DNA of 64,000 nt from Arbacia lixula (Eukaryota; Echinodermata; Echinoidea; Arbacioida; Arbaciidae), in NCBI GenBank assembly GCA_963669155.1, contig OZ022587.1, positions 4,632,609-4,696,608 of the forward strand, read 5' to 3'. Numbering within the stretch: the first letter of the stretch is position 1; each line of letters begins with the position of its first letter. The notes under the pieces are model-generated. The model saw nothing but the letters and a program-made list of their open reading frames with translations, was not told the origin of the DNA and made no database searches. This document shows positions 20,199-34,400 of this stretch, one piece after another. The position numbers were made by a program, and so were the translations under genes.

Positions 20199-23100
20199 GT
20201 ACGTTCTCATTCTCCACCTTATCTCAATACAGTACATGAATCAAACCTTTATGCGCAATCGATGCATTTCGTACACTCAAATTATTCAAACATACACACC
20301 TTAAATTTTCCCTGGCACACGCCGCTACAATTTTTGAGAAATCCATGTTCGCCTCTGTCGTGCGTCTAAAATATGTACTTTTATTTAAATAACTGCCAAT
20401 TAAAAAGCTTATATCCATGGAAATTCAAATAAACCCAACTTTCGGATGACATCAACAGTTCCAAAATTAATTTCTGCTTGAGAATATGATTCTAAGTAGA
20501 AACGGGATGTATAAGGGCAAACGTTAATGTAGTTACCAATGTAGTTTTAGTCTTGTTTCCATTCTTTTTTTAATTCGGTGCTTTACTATGCCACTCTTGC
20601 AGGTCCAAGCCCAATCATACCACAGTGTGAACCAGCCGAGTGCCAGATTGAAGCGCCAGTAAACGCCTACATAAACATCTGGTGTGCACTGCGCAAAATC
20701 TCGGACGCTGATGACGTCACCCTGGAGTGGTACGATGAGAGCGGAGAGCTGCTCAACTCCACCAAAGATGAAATGCAAGATGACGAAGGAGATGGGTTCC
20801 ACACCCTCGTATCCACGGCAACCGTAAGCGTCTCGGAAGAGACACACTTCAGCTGCAACTCCTCACTTACGACACCTACCGGTACGGAGAGAGACGGGGT
20901 GGAGGTGTTGGTGGTGCCGAAAATCGCTCCATGGTCAATGAAGTCCCCAACAGGTGAACGTAACATATTGAGTATCCAGAGCTCTGCGACTGATTGCGAC
21001 TGATCGCAACCAGACATGTGATTCATATCTATCGTAAATCTGCACATCAGAAATAGATTATTAAAGTTGCGATCGATTCAGATCAATCGCATCCCTTTGT
21101 AACAAACTATCCGGCTGTTTACCTATTTGCGCGATTTAGACAAAGAGACAGAGTAAGCAAAATATGGATACAGTACATGAAGAACCAGTGTTACCAGATG
21201 TAACATCACAGCTAACTGCAATCGATCGCAGTCAATTTCACTCAATTATTACAATACATGTGAGGTGAGTGAATATGAGTGCAATCAATGTGTACACACG
21301 TATGGAACTGATATCGATTAATTGCAATATATTACAGTCAGTAATTGCAATCAATGTATATACACACGTATGGAACCGATTGCATATAATTGCAATATAT
21401 ATTACAGTCAGTAATGGCAATCAATGTGTACACACGCATGGAACTGATTTTCACTTATCGCAATATATTACAGTCAATAATTGCAATCAATGTGTACACA
21501 CAAATGGAACCGATTGCACTTAATTGCAATATATATTACAGTCAGTAATGGCTATCAATGTGTGCACACGTAATGATTGCAATTAATGTGTACACACATA
21601 TGTAACTGATTGTTGACTGCAATTAATGTGTACACGCGTATAGAGCTGATTCCATTTAATTGCGATACATCCCCATACTCACTTCCGGTCTAACGTATCA
21701 TTTGTATATAGAAAGTGGGTATGACTACCAACATGCGATGCGCCGTGCTTTGTGGGACGGTTTTTTCTTATACATGTTATAATTATATGCAGTATCAAGG
21801 AGAATTGTGAAGAGTCATTATTCCAGCAATGAATGAGCGAAGAGAGGCTATGTCGATGAGTTTTATTTCTTGACATTTTTCATCGTAAACTGCATGTTTA
21901 ATTTATTTTCGTTCATTTCACAGATGATCCCGGTAACAAAGCAGATGTCAACCTACCAGCGATCATAGTCCCTGTAGTGGTAGCAGTCGTCGCCGTCCTT
22001 GTAGCAGTCCTGCTTTACTTTCTATACAGAAAGAAAACAAGAGGTAGTGCAACTAAAAATCATTGCAGTGTCGGTGATATGACAACTTTACACTTTACAA
22101 AAACACTTTACAAAAACGAAACACACTGCGCTAAAATCGATATTCCCAAAACTGCTGTTCAAATGTAATGCCAAACACAAATGCATTTTTTCATATACTT
22201 AGAACAAAATGCTAGAAATCGGATTTAGATACGAACGCAGTATTACATGACTGAAATGTGACATTATTTTCTTTATCTAATGTGTGTATAAAATGAAAAA
22301 TAATGAACAAACTTGATGCCTGTCGGAACTCCTTCATTACCGCTGGCATAAAGATTTTGAAGTAGGTCAATGTACTATTTAAGACCTGGGCCCCGTTGCA
22401 TAAAACTTGCTATTGGTAGTAACTCTGCCATAAATGGTAACTAAGATGGTAAGATTGCTCAACAGAAAATCAATTTCAAGGTTTTCATAAAAGCTGCGAC
22501 TGGAAGCAAAGTTACCACCACTGGTAAGTTTTATGCAACAGGGCCCTGGTAGTGTAACGGTTAAGGGTGAGAGGGTCTGTCTGGTCATTCAAGACAGTAA
22601 TATAATGCGTTGCCATGTTTCCCGAGATTGTGTAAGCAAGGGATTTTTAGTGATCATTAATAAAAAATCAATTAAATGAAATTTGTATTTATTTCCTGTG
22701 TATATGGATATACTGATATATGGCTGGACAAACACATGATAAAGGCGGTATGTAAGGCGGATTAATGAACGATTCTGATAAGTGGATGAATAACGAGTTA
22801 TCGCATGATATCCTTCTGATTACAGATTATACGAAGGCGCCTACTTGGGAAGAGAAAGGAACAGGTGAAAAAATCCCTCTTCTTCTTCTTCTTCTTTCGT
22901 ATTGTACTCTTAATGCCTGTTTGATACCGTTTGTAGGCTGAACTTCCTTCCAGGATGAACCGAGTGTTTTCCCATGAAGGGGGGATGCCCCAAAACACTG
23001 GCTCTTTTGCTCTCCCACTAAAAAACAGAAAAGAAATCTTGCTGTTTTACAGCCTGTCTCACATTTCCAGTTCGATCTAGGTACTAGGCTAATTCTATTT

Positions 23101-25417
23101 TGGAGGGAAGTTATTTTATTTGTATCCACTTCAATTTTCCGTGGTTTTTACAACATCTTATTTTTCGGCCTGCAAGAGGACTATTTCACTTTGTCTTTAA
23201 AGCTGTTGGCAAATGCGTGACCCAGTATTATGACCAAGGATGTTTAAGTCAAATGGAGTACCATTAGCCGTTTAAGTAATGTAGATTCACTTGAATTAAG
23301 TCATTGTAATCAGTCATTGAAATCTAGACACAAAAAATGCTTTGCAAAGGTTTTCTCTTTGATTCCATGTTCGAATTCCCCGTCTCTTGATAATTCTTGA
23401 CTGGCCTTGACGTATTAACAAACCAGGATGCGCAGAAGAATTGTTATTATTTATTTATTATTTATTCATGTTTTCGTTAAAAATACAGGGTAGGCCGTTC
23501 AGTTGAAAAACTGTTTTACAACGGCGCCCTGTATGAGACATAAAAATATACAAGGCAGAGTAAATACAGTCAAAATAAATTAAAACTAAAAAAAAAAGAA
23601 AAATTACTCCAAAAATATACATACATTTACAGGCATTCATATCCCAATCAACCTCCCTGATAAGTACATTATAACTAAGAATTATAGTGGAAACCAGTTT
23701 GAATAAAGCACTTCAAAATAAGCACTTAGTGACAAAATTAAGAGTTCATCAGCAAAAGCTGAAATGTATAGAAATATCCATGACCTATTGTAAAATTTAG
23801 GTGGACATGCAGCAATCGCGTATGCATCATATTGTTGAAGGAGCTGCAATTATGAATAGAGGCTTCAAACCTTGTTCAAAGGGATGGATATCCTTTAGAT
23901 ATATAATGATTACTAGAATATACATTCTTTCCTTCAGAGCTCACAGCACGACCGGTCCCTAAGCCTACTGATGACGACAATGACAACATGGCAGACACAG
24001 GTGAAGAGAAATTATTTTGTTTTACACTTTGTTAGACATTTCCAATCCCACCTATCACATGCACGTACAACATGTCCTACAAACAAGATCAATCTAATCG
24101 AGTTGAATGTATTTCCGATAAAAAATGAACAATACGTGAATGTAAATCAAATTGGAATGTGAGTACAGGGATGGATGGCCCCATTCAACTCTGCTTACGT
24201 GGCACAGCTGTTCTTTCGGGGGTCCCGAAAGTCACCCCTTCCTGCTCTGGGGATATTTTTCCTAATCTGCGCTTTTCCCGCGAATATAGAATTTGAATTA
24301 AAAATGCTCATTAATCCGGAAATTAAACACACACAAAAATAAGTGTTCCCCTATGTAAAATAACATAACTTTTTACCGCAGAGGTTTTGGGCAACATATC
24401 TTGGCAGGATTATACCTTCACTTATTGACTAACTACCGTGTGAAAATCACATCAATCTACTCAGTCGTGCATGAGTGACCAAATGCTGCTCTACCAGGTT
24501 TCCATGTTTGTATGTTTTGCCAGGTACAGCAACGTATTACATGGAGAACGAACTAGTGCCGGTAGCATTAACAGTAGCTGAGCCCCAAGGCTTGTCGAAT
24601 ATGTTGTTTAACACTATATCCAGTAATGATTCTATTTAGTTATAGGTGTATTAAGTGAAGTTAAAGCACTGTTATGGGGGAGTTTTCATATAGTGTTTAT
24701 CAGCTCGGGAATTCCCCCTTCTCTCCTTCCTCCTTCCTCCTTCTCTCCTTCCCCTTCCTCCTTCCCCTTCTCTCCTTCCCCTTTCCCACTGGACCCTTCT
24801 TTTAGCGTAATGGCCTTGTATCTTTATTTCTAATCCGACAAGGCGCCGGAATCTTTTCATCCCGCAAGTCACACCACATAATTATTATAAAAGGGCGAGC
24901 ATCGCTCATACAATTTTGGGGATAGAAACCCCCCTCCCTTTTTTTATTTCCCTAACCCAGAGAGAAAAGAAAATGAAAACAGAGTGCATTTCGTGATTCA
25001 CTACGTTAATTGCATTAGGTGGGGATACAGGTGGAGCTAGTGGGACTGAAGGTGAATCAAGCACCGCGACAGCTGCAGGGTAAGCATGAAAAAAGGAGGA
25101 CATTGTGGACGGCGAGAATATGCCGACCACTTCCCCTAAAACAATAATAGTATTGGCCTAAACAATTTCCTGAAAATTGTTTCGTGCTTTGAAATTGATT
25201 TTATTCTAAATTTTCGAGAAAGGAACACTGGTACAAAAATTAAAAAAAAATTAATGTGCAATAATAATGTACATTAACTAACTAATATAGCAATAACAGA
25301 TAGGAAAGTGTCATAATCCGGTCCACAAGCAAGGAACAAGGTGCAAATAAAACAATATACAAATACATACATGGCAACAACAAGATGTTGTCAAGAGAAT
25401 TGAGACAAAATTGTACA

Positions 25418-25458
<41 letters not shown>

Positions 25459-28400
25459 GGGGGTATACAATAATATCCTCCCTAGACTATATATTTTAGT
25501 TTCATACTACGAGTGTGGGTAACAATTCATATTTAAGAATATTATATTCAGTCATGTGTAACAGTGGTGATGTAAAATTTTTAAATTATTGACATTTCAA
25601 CGTCGATTTTCTTTTTCTTTTAGGAACATGGTATATTGCACGGAACAATGATTTTCTATATCTTATCTGAACGGAGAAGGATTCAAACATGCTGATTGAA
25701 AGGCATATATCATGAATGATTTAAAAGTAACATTTTCAAAACAATTTCGATCTAATCTTAAAATGTTTTTAGATACAATATGAGGTTCAGGCACTCTGAG
25801 TACAAACGTGTATACACATCGTCTGCATTTATCTACTCAGACGGTATGTATGGATAATGCTTAACAACCTCTACATGTGAGAAGCTACGTAACGTCATTG
25901 TGTAGGCAAAGGAAATCATATGAATAACCATACTTTTTGTATGTATTTCTACCAATAAAGGAGGACATACGTACGAGGAAGTAAACGCATACACATAGCA
26001 TTCAATACATGTTCAATACCATCCAGTGTGTTCGCCAGTAGCCATAATAAACCTACAATTCTTAAATTGTGTTGATATGTAATATGTCGACAACTAGTCA
26101 TCGATTAAGCAACTTTTTATATTCCTTATATATGCAGCATGGACATGATGGACAAATCTATTCTCACGGATACATTGCTCCTTGCCCTTTCAAAGACGGT
26201 GGATATAACTCAAGTCCCTCCCGACCAATTCAGCGTGTATTTGGGGCTCAGCTCAACGGAAGGGAGTGCACAGGAGGTTACTGCAAACAGGGCTGGAAAC
26301 CCACAAGCTGCCATCTTCAAACTTCTCAAAGCGTACGTCGGCGAATGGGGTACAACACCGCCCATTGCCAGGCAACTCCTCGAGATCTTCAAAACAAATA
26401 AAATGATGATATCCGCGGAGCATCTTCAAAGAGGTATGCTTTTGTGGAAGTTTCAAATCAATTCAGTGTATTTTTTATCGAAGTATAAAACACATCAAAA
26501 TCAGTACATTAAAGGAAATCAAACATAACGGATAGCTCGAAAAATAATCACAAAGCTTCAGCTTAATGAGCACGATAAAAACAGACCTATGATAGACACA
26601 GATGGTATCAACGTTTGAGGAAAACCGGCCACCAACGAAGAAATTTGTGATTGGAAGGGAATACGCATCGACACCCCTCTGCTTCATCATATTTCTTATG
26701 TACACATTTTAGTTTGGTTCGAGTTGCAACTTTTTAAAGATTATTTTTCAAAAGTGTCCCAATTCTTTGTTTTAAGCCAAACCTTTATATTTAAAATGTG
26801 TACAGTTATAACCTTCTTATCATTCTTCAAAGTTCCCAGTAACTCTAAATATGTTTATCCACAAAGAAACGAGCCAAAGAGGCATGAAGTGGGGACAAAG
26901 TGAATTCATAAATGAAAAGGTAAAACATATTATTATATATAATATATATCAGTATATATATAAAGTGTCAAGAAAGCTAAATGTGTGGGTATGAGGAGCA
27001 CAAACCAATGAGGCATAATGATGCAATGATACGCATACAATGCTAAAATCAAGATCATTTTGTTTAATAAATATGCATTAATGTCATATCAACATGAAAT
27101 TTTACGATTTTTGACTTCACCCTAAAACTGTGCTCAATAGCATGACACGGCGACTACGTCTTATGTCCACAAAATATGTCATGATACATTTTGTTCACAA
27201 TTTCTGATGTCAATTATGTCAATAAACTGAAGGAAATATTGCAAAATTTAGTTTGAACATAACACTTTCCCCCTACAAGTTGGGTCAGTCAACCGTAAAA
27301 TGCGTGAAGATTATCAGAATATGTGTGAGGGGGTCAAATATGGATGATCAAACAACAACAGCACTTACACATACACCAATTAAACAATTCGCCAAAATAT
27401 TGCTTCACAGTCACCCAAATCTGACACTTGTGATCTTTGAAAAGTGAAAGATATTGCCTTTAATGTGTGCTCACTCATGCATTACTGCACGGATCAATGA
27501 CACTTTCACACAGAAGCTAGTCAATAAGTACAAAGACAATCCTGCCAAGTTTGTTTTGGTTCAAATTGTTTTTCTTTCTTTTTGTTTTGTTTGGTACAAA
27601 CATAGATTACAATGATAAAAATAAATATTGCAATACAACTTGCAAAACAAACCACGTTCTGGGAAAAACTTTCGGATTACCTTATCTCGCTTTGACATTT
27701 CAGAAATGATTAAATTGAGAATTGACTTTGTCGAGATGCCACTGTCTCTGCCATCACCCCCGACCACTGCATCTGGTAAGTAAGTCAGCCCTCTTACAAA
27801 GATCACAGTAAGAAAAATATCAACTGACAATAAAACTGGTAGACATACCACCTACCATTAAGCGTTCAGAAGAACAACAAAAGTTTATTGCTATTGTTAT
27901 CCTTTTAGACAGGTCTGCCTTTTGTACAAGTTTCTTTTGTTTTGTGCAGTTGTTTTAAATATTCAAATATTGTATTAAATAAGGTTTTACTAAGCTACGT
28001 GGAATGAAATAATATGAAAATTAATGGATTGTTCTGCTTAGAAAACACATTAATTCAGTGCAGACATAGAATACAGTGACAACTCTGATCATGGTATGGT
28101 CCGTACTAAGAGAAGCATCTTGTTTCGTATTCACATAAATGTATACGTATCAAGGCTTCGCTGCGTGACTAGCCTTCTTCAAGTTTTACATTGATACGAA
28201 AAAATAACTAAAATGCTCTCACAAGCCCGCGGTTTCTTTTTTTTTGTCTTCCCCAAAAAAACTTCAAAAATTGTATTATTGTGCAGTTTTTTCGCATCTT
28301 TTTTTTTTTAAAGTCAACATGAATTAAAATTACTGTTAAGAGTTTAGAATTTGTATCAATATGTTTATTATTGAATACGTTAATGATGCTCAGTTTGTTT

Positions 28401-31400
28401 GTTTTGATTTCGATCGCCTCGTGAATTTATATTTATATACACATATTTTTATATATAATATATATCAGTATACAAAAGTGTCAAGAAAGCTCAATGTGTG
28501 GGTATTGAGGAGCACAAACCAATATGGCATGATGATGAAATGATACACATACAAAGCATAAACAAAACGAAAACATAAAAGAAACATATTAATGTAGGTT
28601 TGACAAAGATCCAACAGAGTTAACAATTTTTTGTCAAATCTTCACTAATATGTTGCTTTCATTTTCTGCTACGATTTAAACCAATTGTACTTCAGGGTGG
28701 ACTTCCCCTCTAAGGGATATTGAGGATACCGGAATCGTTTGTACGCGCGACAAGGAGTGGGAGGGGAGGGAGGGGATCAGATGATAGTTAGTGAGGGAGT
28801 TATGATAGTCATCAGAATTAAATATGTGCAAAATAAACACTAGCGAGACTCGCAAAAATATGTAGGCCGTTGTAGGGGACATGATAAAAAAACATCACAA
28901 GGTTGGTCTTAGACTGGCTTACTAACATATTAACATTTTAAGATTGCCACTGACAACCGGTAAGCTTGTCCGAGGTTTGTCCGACATAGCAACAACCCAT
29001 GCGTGACTTAGTATTATGACCAAGAATGTTTAAGTTACATGGAGTATACCATCAGCCGTTAAATTAATGCAGATTTGTTGCACTCTTCTTCTCCTAGATA
29101 CAAAAAATGCTTTACAAAATTTTATCTTTGATTCCATGTTTGAATCCGCCTATTCTCTTGATAATATTTAGGCCTACCTGGATTTGACGTATAAACAAAC
29201 TAGGATGCGAAGAAGAACTAAGAGAAATATCCTCACCCCATATACTTGCGCAGTTGTGATATGTAATACCTACAATGCATCTGTAAAGATTCACTCGAGG
29301 CATTGTAACGATAAGGTAAAAAAAAGTCTCTACACGTGATTTCACGTTGCAGTACAGAAGTCTCGATTTCACACTGTTCCGCATCACACTCCATAACCAA
29401 TTTGCCGGACACGTAACTTTACGATATCTTTCTTTAAGAAAAATAACATGATACATGTGCCAAGCAACGGCAAAACTAGTCGTTCCATGTAGAAAAATAA
29501 AATTACGTGTTCGCTTATCCTCATGAACTACAAAACCAGCACTAAGTGACAAAATTAAGAGTTCATCACCAAAAGCTGAAAGTATTGTGAAATTCAGATT
29601 GACATGGCACAATCGCGTATGCGTCATACTGTTAAAAGCAGCTGCAAGTCATGAATATTGAGTGGCGGATTCAGACTTGGTTAAAGGAATGGATATCCTT
29701 TGAATATATAATGATCACGAGAATATACATTCTCTCTTTCAGAGCCCACCGAAGCACCGGACCCTAGGCCTACTGATGTTGACAATGATGACAGGGCAGA
29801 AGCAGGTAAACAGAGATGATGATAATTATTTTTTTTTTTACTCAGATTAAATGAGAGTTGAGTGGGGCTATCCATCCTTGTACTCACATTCCATTTTGAT
29901 TGATATTCATGTATTGTTCATATTTTTTTTTATCTGAAATACATTGAACTTGATTAGATTGATCTTGTTTTTAGGACATGTTGTACGTGCATGTGATAGT
30001 TGGGATTGGAGAAAACGAAGTGTAAAACGAAATAATCTCTAGATTTTAGTGAAAAGGCTTTCTGGAGTGATTTAAATTAACAAAGAAACTTTAGGCATAC
30101 ACCCAGTAGTAAGGATAGCGTGCTCCATCCTGTAAATGAACGAAAAACAAGTCAGAAGAAATCTTGGAACTAGACGGGATTTCAACCTGCAATCCACTGC
30201 TTACCGGGCAGCGACTTAACCACGCAAGCTATTTCTAGTTCGCAGATCAAGTCACGGCAACATGGAAACAAATACTGAAGAGTCCCATTTAATCTGACTC
30301 ATTAATATTCATGAGTAGTCCGCCGTTAGGACCATTTGGCTAGATGTATGCATATATGCATGTATAGGAGTATCCATGACCTATTGTAAATTATAGGTGG
30401 ATATGACGCAATAGCGTATGCGTCATTTTGTTCAAAGCAGCTGTAAGTCATGAATATTGAGTGGCGTGTTAAAACCTTGTTCAAGGGGATGGATATCCTT
30501 TGAATATATAATGATTACTAGAATAAACATTCTCTCTTTCAGAGCCCACCGAAGCACCGGACCCTAGGCCTACTGATGTTGACAATGATGACAGGGCAGA
30601 AGCAGGTAAACAGAGATGATGATAATTATTTTTTTTTTTACTCAGATTAAATGAGAGTTGAGTGGGGCTATCCATCCTTGTACTCACATTCCATTTTGAT
30701 TGATATTCATGTATTGTTCATATTTTTTTTTTATCTGAAATACATTGAACTTGATTAGATTGATCTTGTTTTTAGGACATGTTGTACGTGCATGTGATAG
30801 TTGGGATTGGAGAAAACGAAGTGTAAAACGAAATAATCTCTAGATTTTAGTGAAAAGGCTTTCTGGAGTGATTTAAATTAACAAAGAAACTTTAGGCATA
30901 CACCCAGTAGTAAGGATAGCGTGCTCCATCCTGTAAATGAACGAAAAACAAGTCAGAAGAAATCTTGGAACTAGACGGGATTTCAACCTGCAATCCACTG
31001 CTTACCGGGCAGCGACTTAACCACGCAAGCTATTTCTAGTTCGCAGATCAAGTCACGGCAACATGGAAACAAATACTGAAGAGTCCCATTTAATCTGACT
31101 CATTAATATTCATGAGTAGTGAATGATTACTAGAATAAACATTCTCTCTTTCAGAGCCCACCGAAGCACCAGACCCTAGGCCTAGAGATGATGACAATGA
31201 CAATGATGACAGGGCAGAAGCAGGTGAACAGAGATTTTTTGGTTTTACACTTTGTTAGACATTTCAAATCCCACCTATCACATGCACGTACAACATGTCC
31301 TACAAACAAAATCAATCTAATCCAGTTGAATGTATTTCAGATAAAAAAGTGAACAATACATGAATGTAAATCAAAATGGAATGTGAGTGCAAGGATGGAT

Positions 31401-34400
31401 AGCCTCACTCAACTCTGCTAACGTGGCACAGCTTTTCTTCAGGGGGTACCCGGAAACTTATCCCTTCCTGGTCTGTAGATATTTCGCTCATCTGTGCTTT
31501 TCAGCCGAATGTATAATTGAGATGACAAAATGCTCATTACTCCAGGAATAAGTGCTCCGTTATTTGCCCGACCAAATGCTGCTCTTGACTACGAGGTTTC
31601 GATGTTTGCACGTTTGCCTGGTACAGCAACGAGGGTTTCATATAGAATGAAATAGTGCCGGTAGCATTAACAGTAGCTGATCCCTAAAGCTTGTCGAATG
31701 TGTTGTTTAACACACTCTATCTAGTTATAAATGTAATGAAGTTACTGTTATGGGAGAGTTTTTAAATACTGATAATCAACAGGGGAATACCCCCCTCCGC
31801 CCTTCCCCATACACCACACATCATGAACTACACCCTCCTCTTTGCCTACGTTATATTTATTTCCAATCCGACGGGGCAAATATGTTCATCCCGCAAATCA
31901 CACCACATATTGCGAAAGTGCGAGCATCGCCCACAGATTTTTGGCATAGAACACCCCCTTCATTCCCCCTACCCCCCCCCCCCCTCAGAGAAAATAAAAT
32001 AAAAACATAAATAATTTTGTGTCTCGTTACGTTAATTGCATTAGGTGGGGATACAGGTGGAGCTAGTGGGACTGAAGGTGATCCAAGCACCGCGAAAGCT
32101 GCAGGGTAAGCATGGAAAGAGGAGGACATTTTTGGTGGCGATGTAAACATAAATTCCCTCGTTAGGTTCTGTTGTGATTGTGTGTGGCCATGCACTATAT
32201 ATCTGGTAATCAAACATCGTACATATATCAAATGTGTATTTCAGGATAAGCATGGAAAGCGGGAACAATGTTGACGGCGATCTGAAAATGTTGAGTATCT
32301 GGTGATCACACATTTAAAGGGATAGTTTACCCTTAAAAAATATTTGTTTCAATAAAAGCAGACACATAAAAATAAGAAAGTGAAAATTTGATGAAAATCC
32401 GTCAAAGGATAAGAAAGTTATGGGAGAAGCTCTTCCATATGTTATTTTCCATTTTTCAAAAATATGTACTGTGAAATATGTAAAATATGTCTCAAAATGA
32501 TAAGCATTCTTTTATCTGTGAATTTGATGCATCATCACCAATACGTTTTTACACACATAACTGTAAGGGCAAAAAAATCAATTGTTAAAACCAGATAAAG
32601 AAAATTCATATAATTATACTGCACACAATACCTGGGAGAACACGTCACAAAATTGCGAATTAAAAAGATCACAACATTTTTAATATTAAATATTAATATT
32701 TAATATTTTTAATAACATGTTTCTTTCATGTTTCTGTTTTTATTGAATCCAACTTATCTTCAGGGTGAATTATCCCCTTAAGATGAACTAATCACACAGT
32801 TTAGATCGTCTCCATATACATGCACAGTCATATTGATTTATAACAAAATAATCAAATGAAATGTCGAATTACTATCACAAAATGCTGCAGGAAATATCAA
32901 AAACGTAGTAAACGAAACCTAAGAGAGAGAGAAAGGGATGATTTAGTTATATGAATTAGAAGAACAGAGTTTATTATCAAAGCTCATCATACCGGTAATA
33001 ATAGAAGAACATATAAATCTAGTTATTTCCCGATTCCCTGTCACATGCCTCAATCGAAACTGTCTCTCCCAATAATCAATTGATTACTAGATAATGCAAA
33101 AAATACCATCAATATTACGAGAATAAACACATTACTTCCTCTAGAACAATAATAATATCTCGACCTACACATCAAGTTCCTAAAGTTTGTTTAGCTCTTC
33201 GAATCTTATATTATTTCCAGTTTACGAGAAAGGTACAATGATGCAAATAAAATAATCTATAAATACTTACATAGAAAGAACATATGATTTTCCAGAGAAT
33301 TGAGACAAAATTTGTACATGTCTGTGTGTGTGTGTTTGAGGGGGGGGGGGGGGGGGCTTGGGGTTACTTTCATACGACGAGTTTGGGTAACAATTTATAT
33401 TTAAGATATTGTATACATTTATGTCATTGGTGGTGAAGAATTTTAGAATTATTGACATTTGAACGTCGATTTTCTTTCATTTTTTAGAAACATAGTACAT
33501 TGCAAGGAACAATGGTTTTCGATGTCTTATACGGACGCAGAAGAATTCAAACATGCTGACTGAAAGGCGAATATCGTGAATGATGTAAAAACAACATTCT
33601 CAAAACAGTTTAGATCTTATCTTGAAATGTTCTTAGTTAAAATATGAGATTCAGGCACTCTGATTACATGCATGTATACACATCGTCTGCATTCACCTAC
33701 CCAGACGGCATGTATGGATAATGCAACAACCCCAAAGGAGACGATGTGAATAACCATTATCACTTCTTGTATATATTTCTCCTCATAAAGGAGGACCTAC
33801 GTACGAGGTAGTGTGTTATTTACAGTTATATGCACCATTTTGACTGATTCGTCAGTTCGTGTGAACACAGAGCAATCATTTATTTGCAACGTGTTGTATC
33901 CACATACAGTATGTAACAATGTTAAGCGATGCCATGCATCGCCAAGAAACGAGGATAATGATGAGTACTTATAATGCACTATATTCACCTTATGTACAAG
34001 AAACAAGAAATAAACGAAGAAAAGACAGGAATAAGATGATATGGCCGTAGATGTCATGATTTTGTTTCTTATTTTTGAATTAAACAGGTCTGGAGGAAGG
34101 ACTACGATATAAACATTTGCTTTATTAGAGGGTGTTAGTTTGGAAAAATGGTGGGGCCTTAGTTTTCAAGTTTTTGTTTTTGATATTTTTTTTTCTACAT
34201 TTGAAATAACCTGGTCTAGAGGAAAGACTAGGCTCGATTCTCATGTTATTCCGCAGGAATAAGATAATGGGGTCTTAGTTTGAAGATTTTTTCATTTGTT
34301 AAATGACTAGGTCTGGAGTAAAGACAACGCTCTAAACCTGTGCTTCATTACGGGGTCGTAGGAGGATTGTTGGGTCTTATATTTGAAATTTTGTTTAGTT

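Larger units (their letters stand above)
23205..25985. repeat. segmental duplication, module A of the receptor gene
   Basis: This block, with exons 4 and 5 and their introns, matches 28985-33805 (module B) in order: 23205-23420 with 28990-29215, 23700-23940 with 29530-29745, 24000-24190 with 31224-31410, 24960-25110 with 32000-32130, 25200-25980 with 33230-33800. Module B is longer through extra exon copies and a MITE. Exon pairs 4/10 and 5/11 come from this duplication. Confidence 0.75.
28985..33805. repeat. segmental duplication, module B of the receptor gene
   Basis: Counterpart of module A. It contains three copies of the acidic/proline linker exon, the glycine-rich exon 11, a 468-bp MITE and a GT/G-rich tract at 33324-33357. 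The second death-fold exon follows about 1.9 kb downstream. Confidence 0.75.

Noticed and set aside
29112..29627. 171-residue minus-strand frame in a receptor intron
   Set aside because: No family recognised; the paralogous module A sequence does not keep the frame open.
30165..30241. A functional tRNA-Thr gene
   Set aside because: Acceptor and anticodon stems are good, but D and T arms are imperfect, base 33 is not T, and the B box lacks the usual GGTTCGA.
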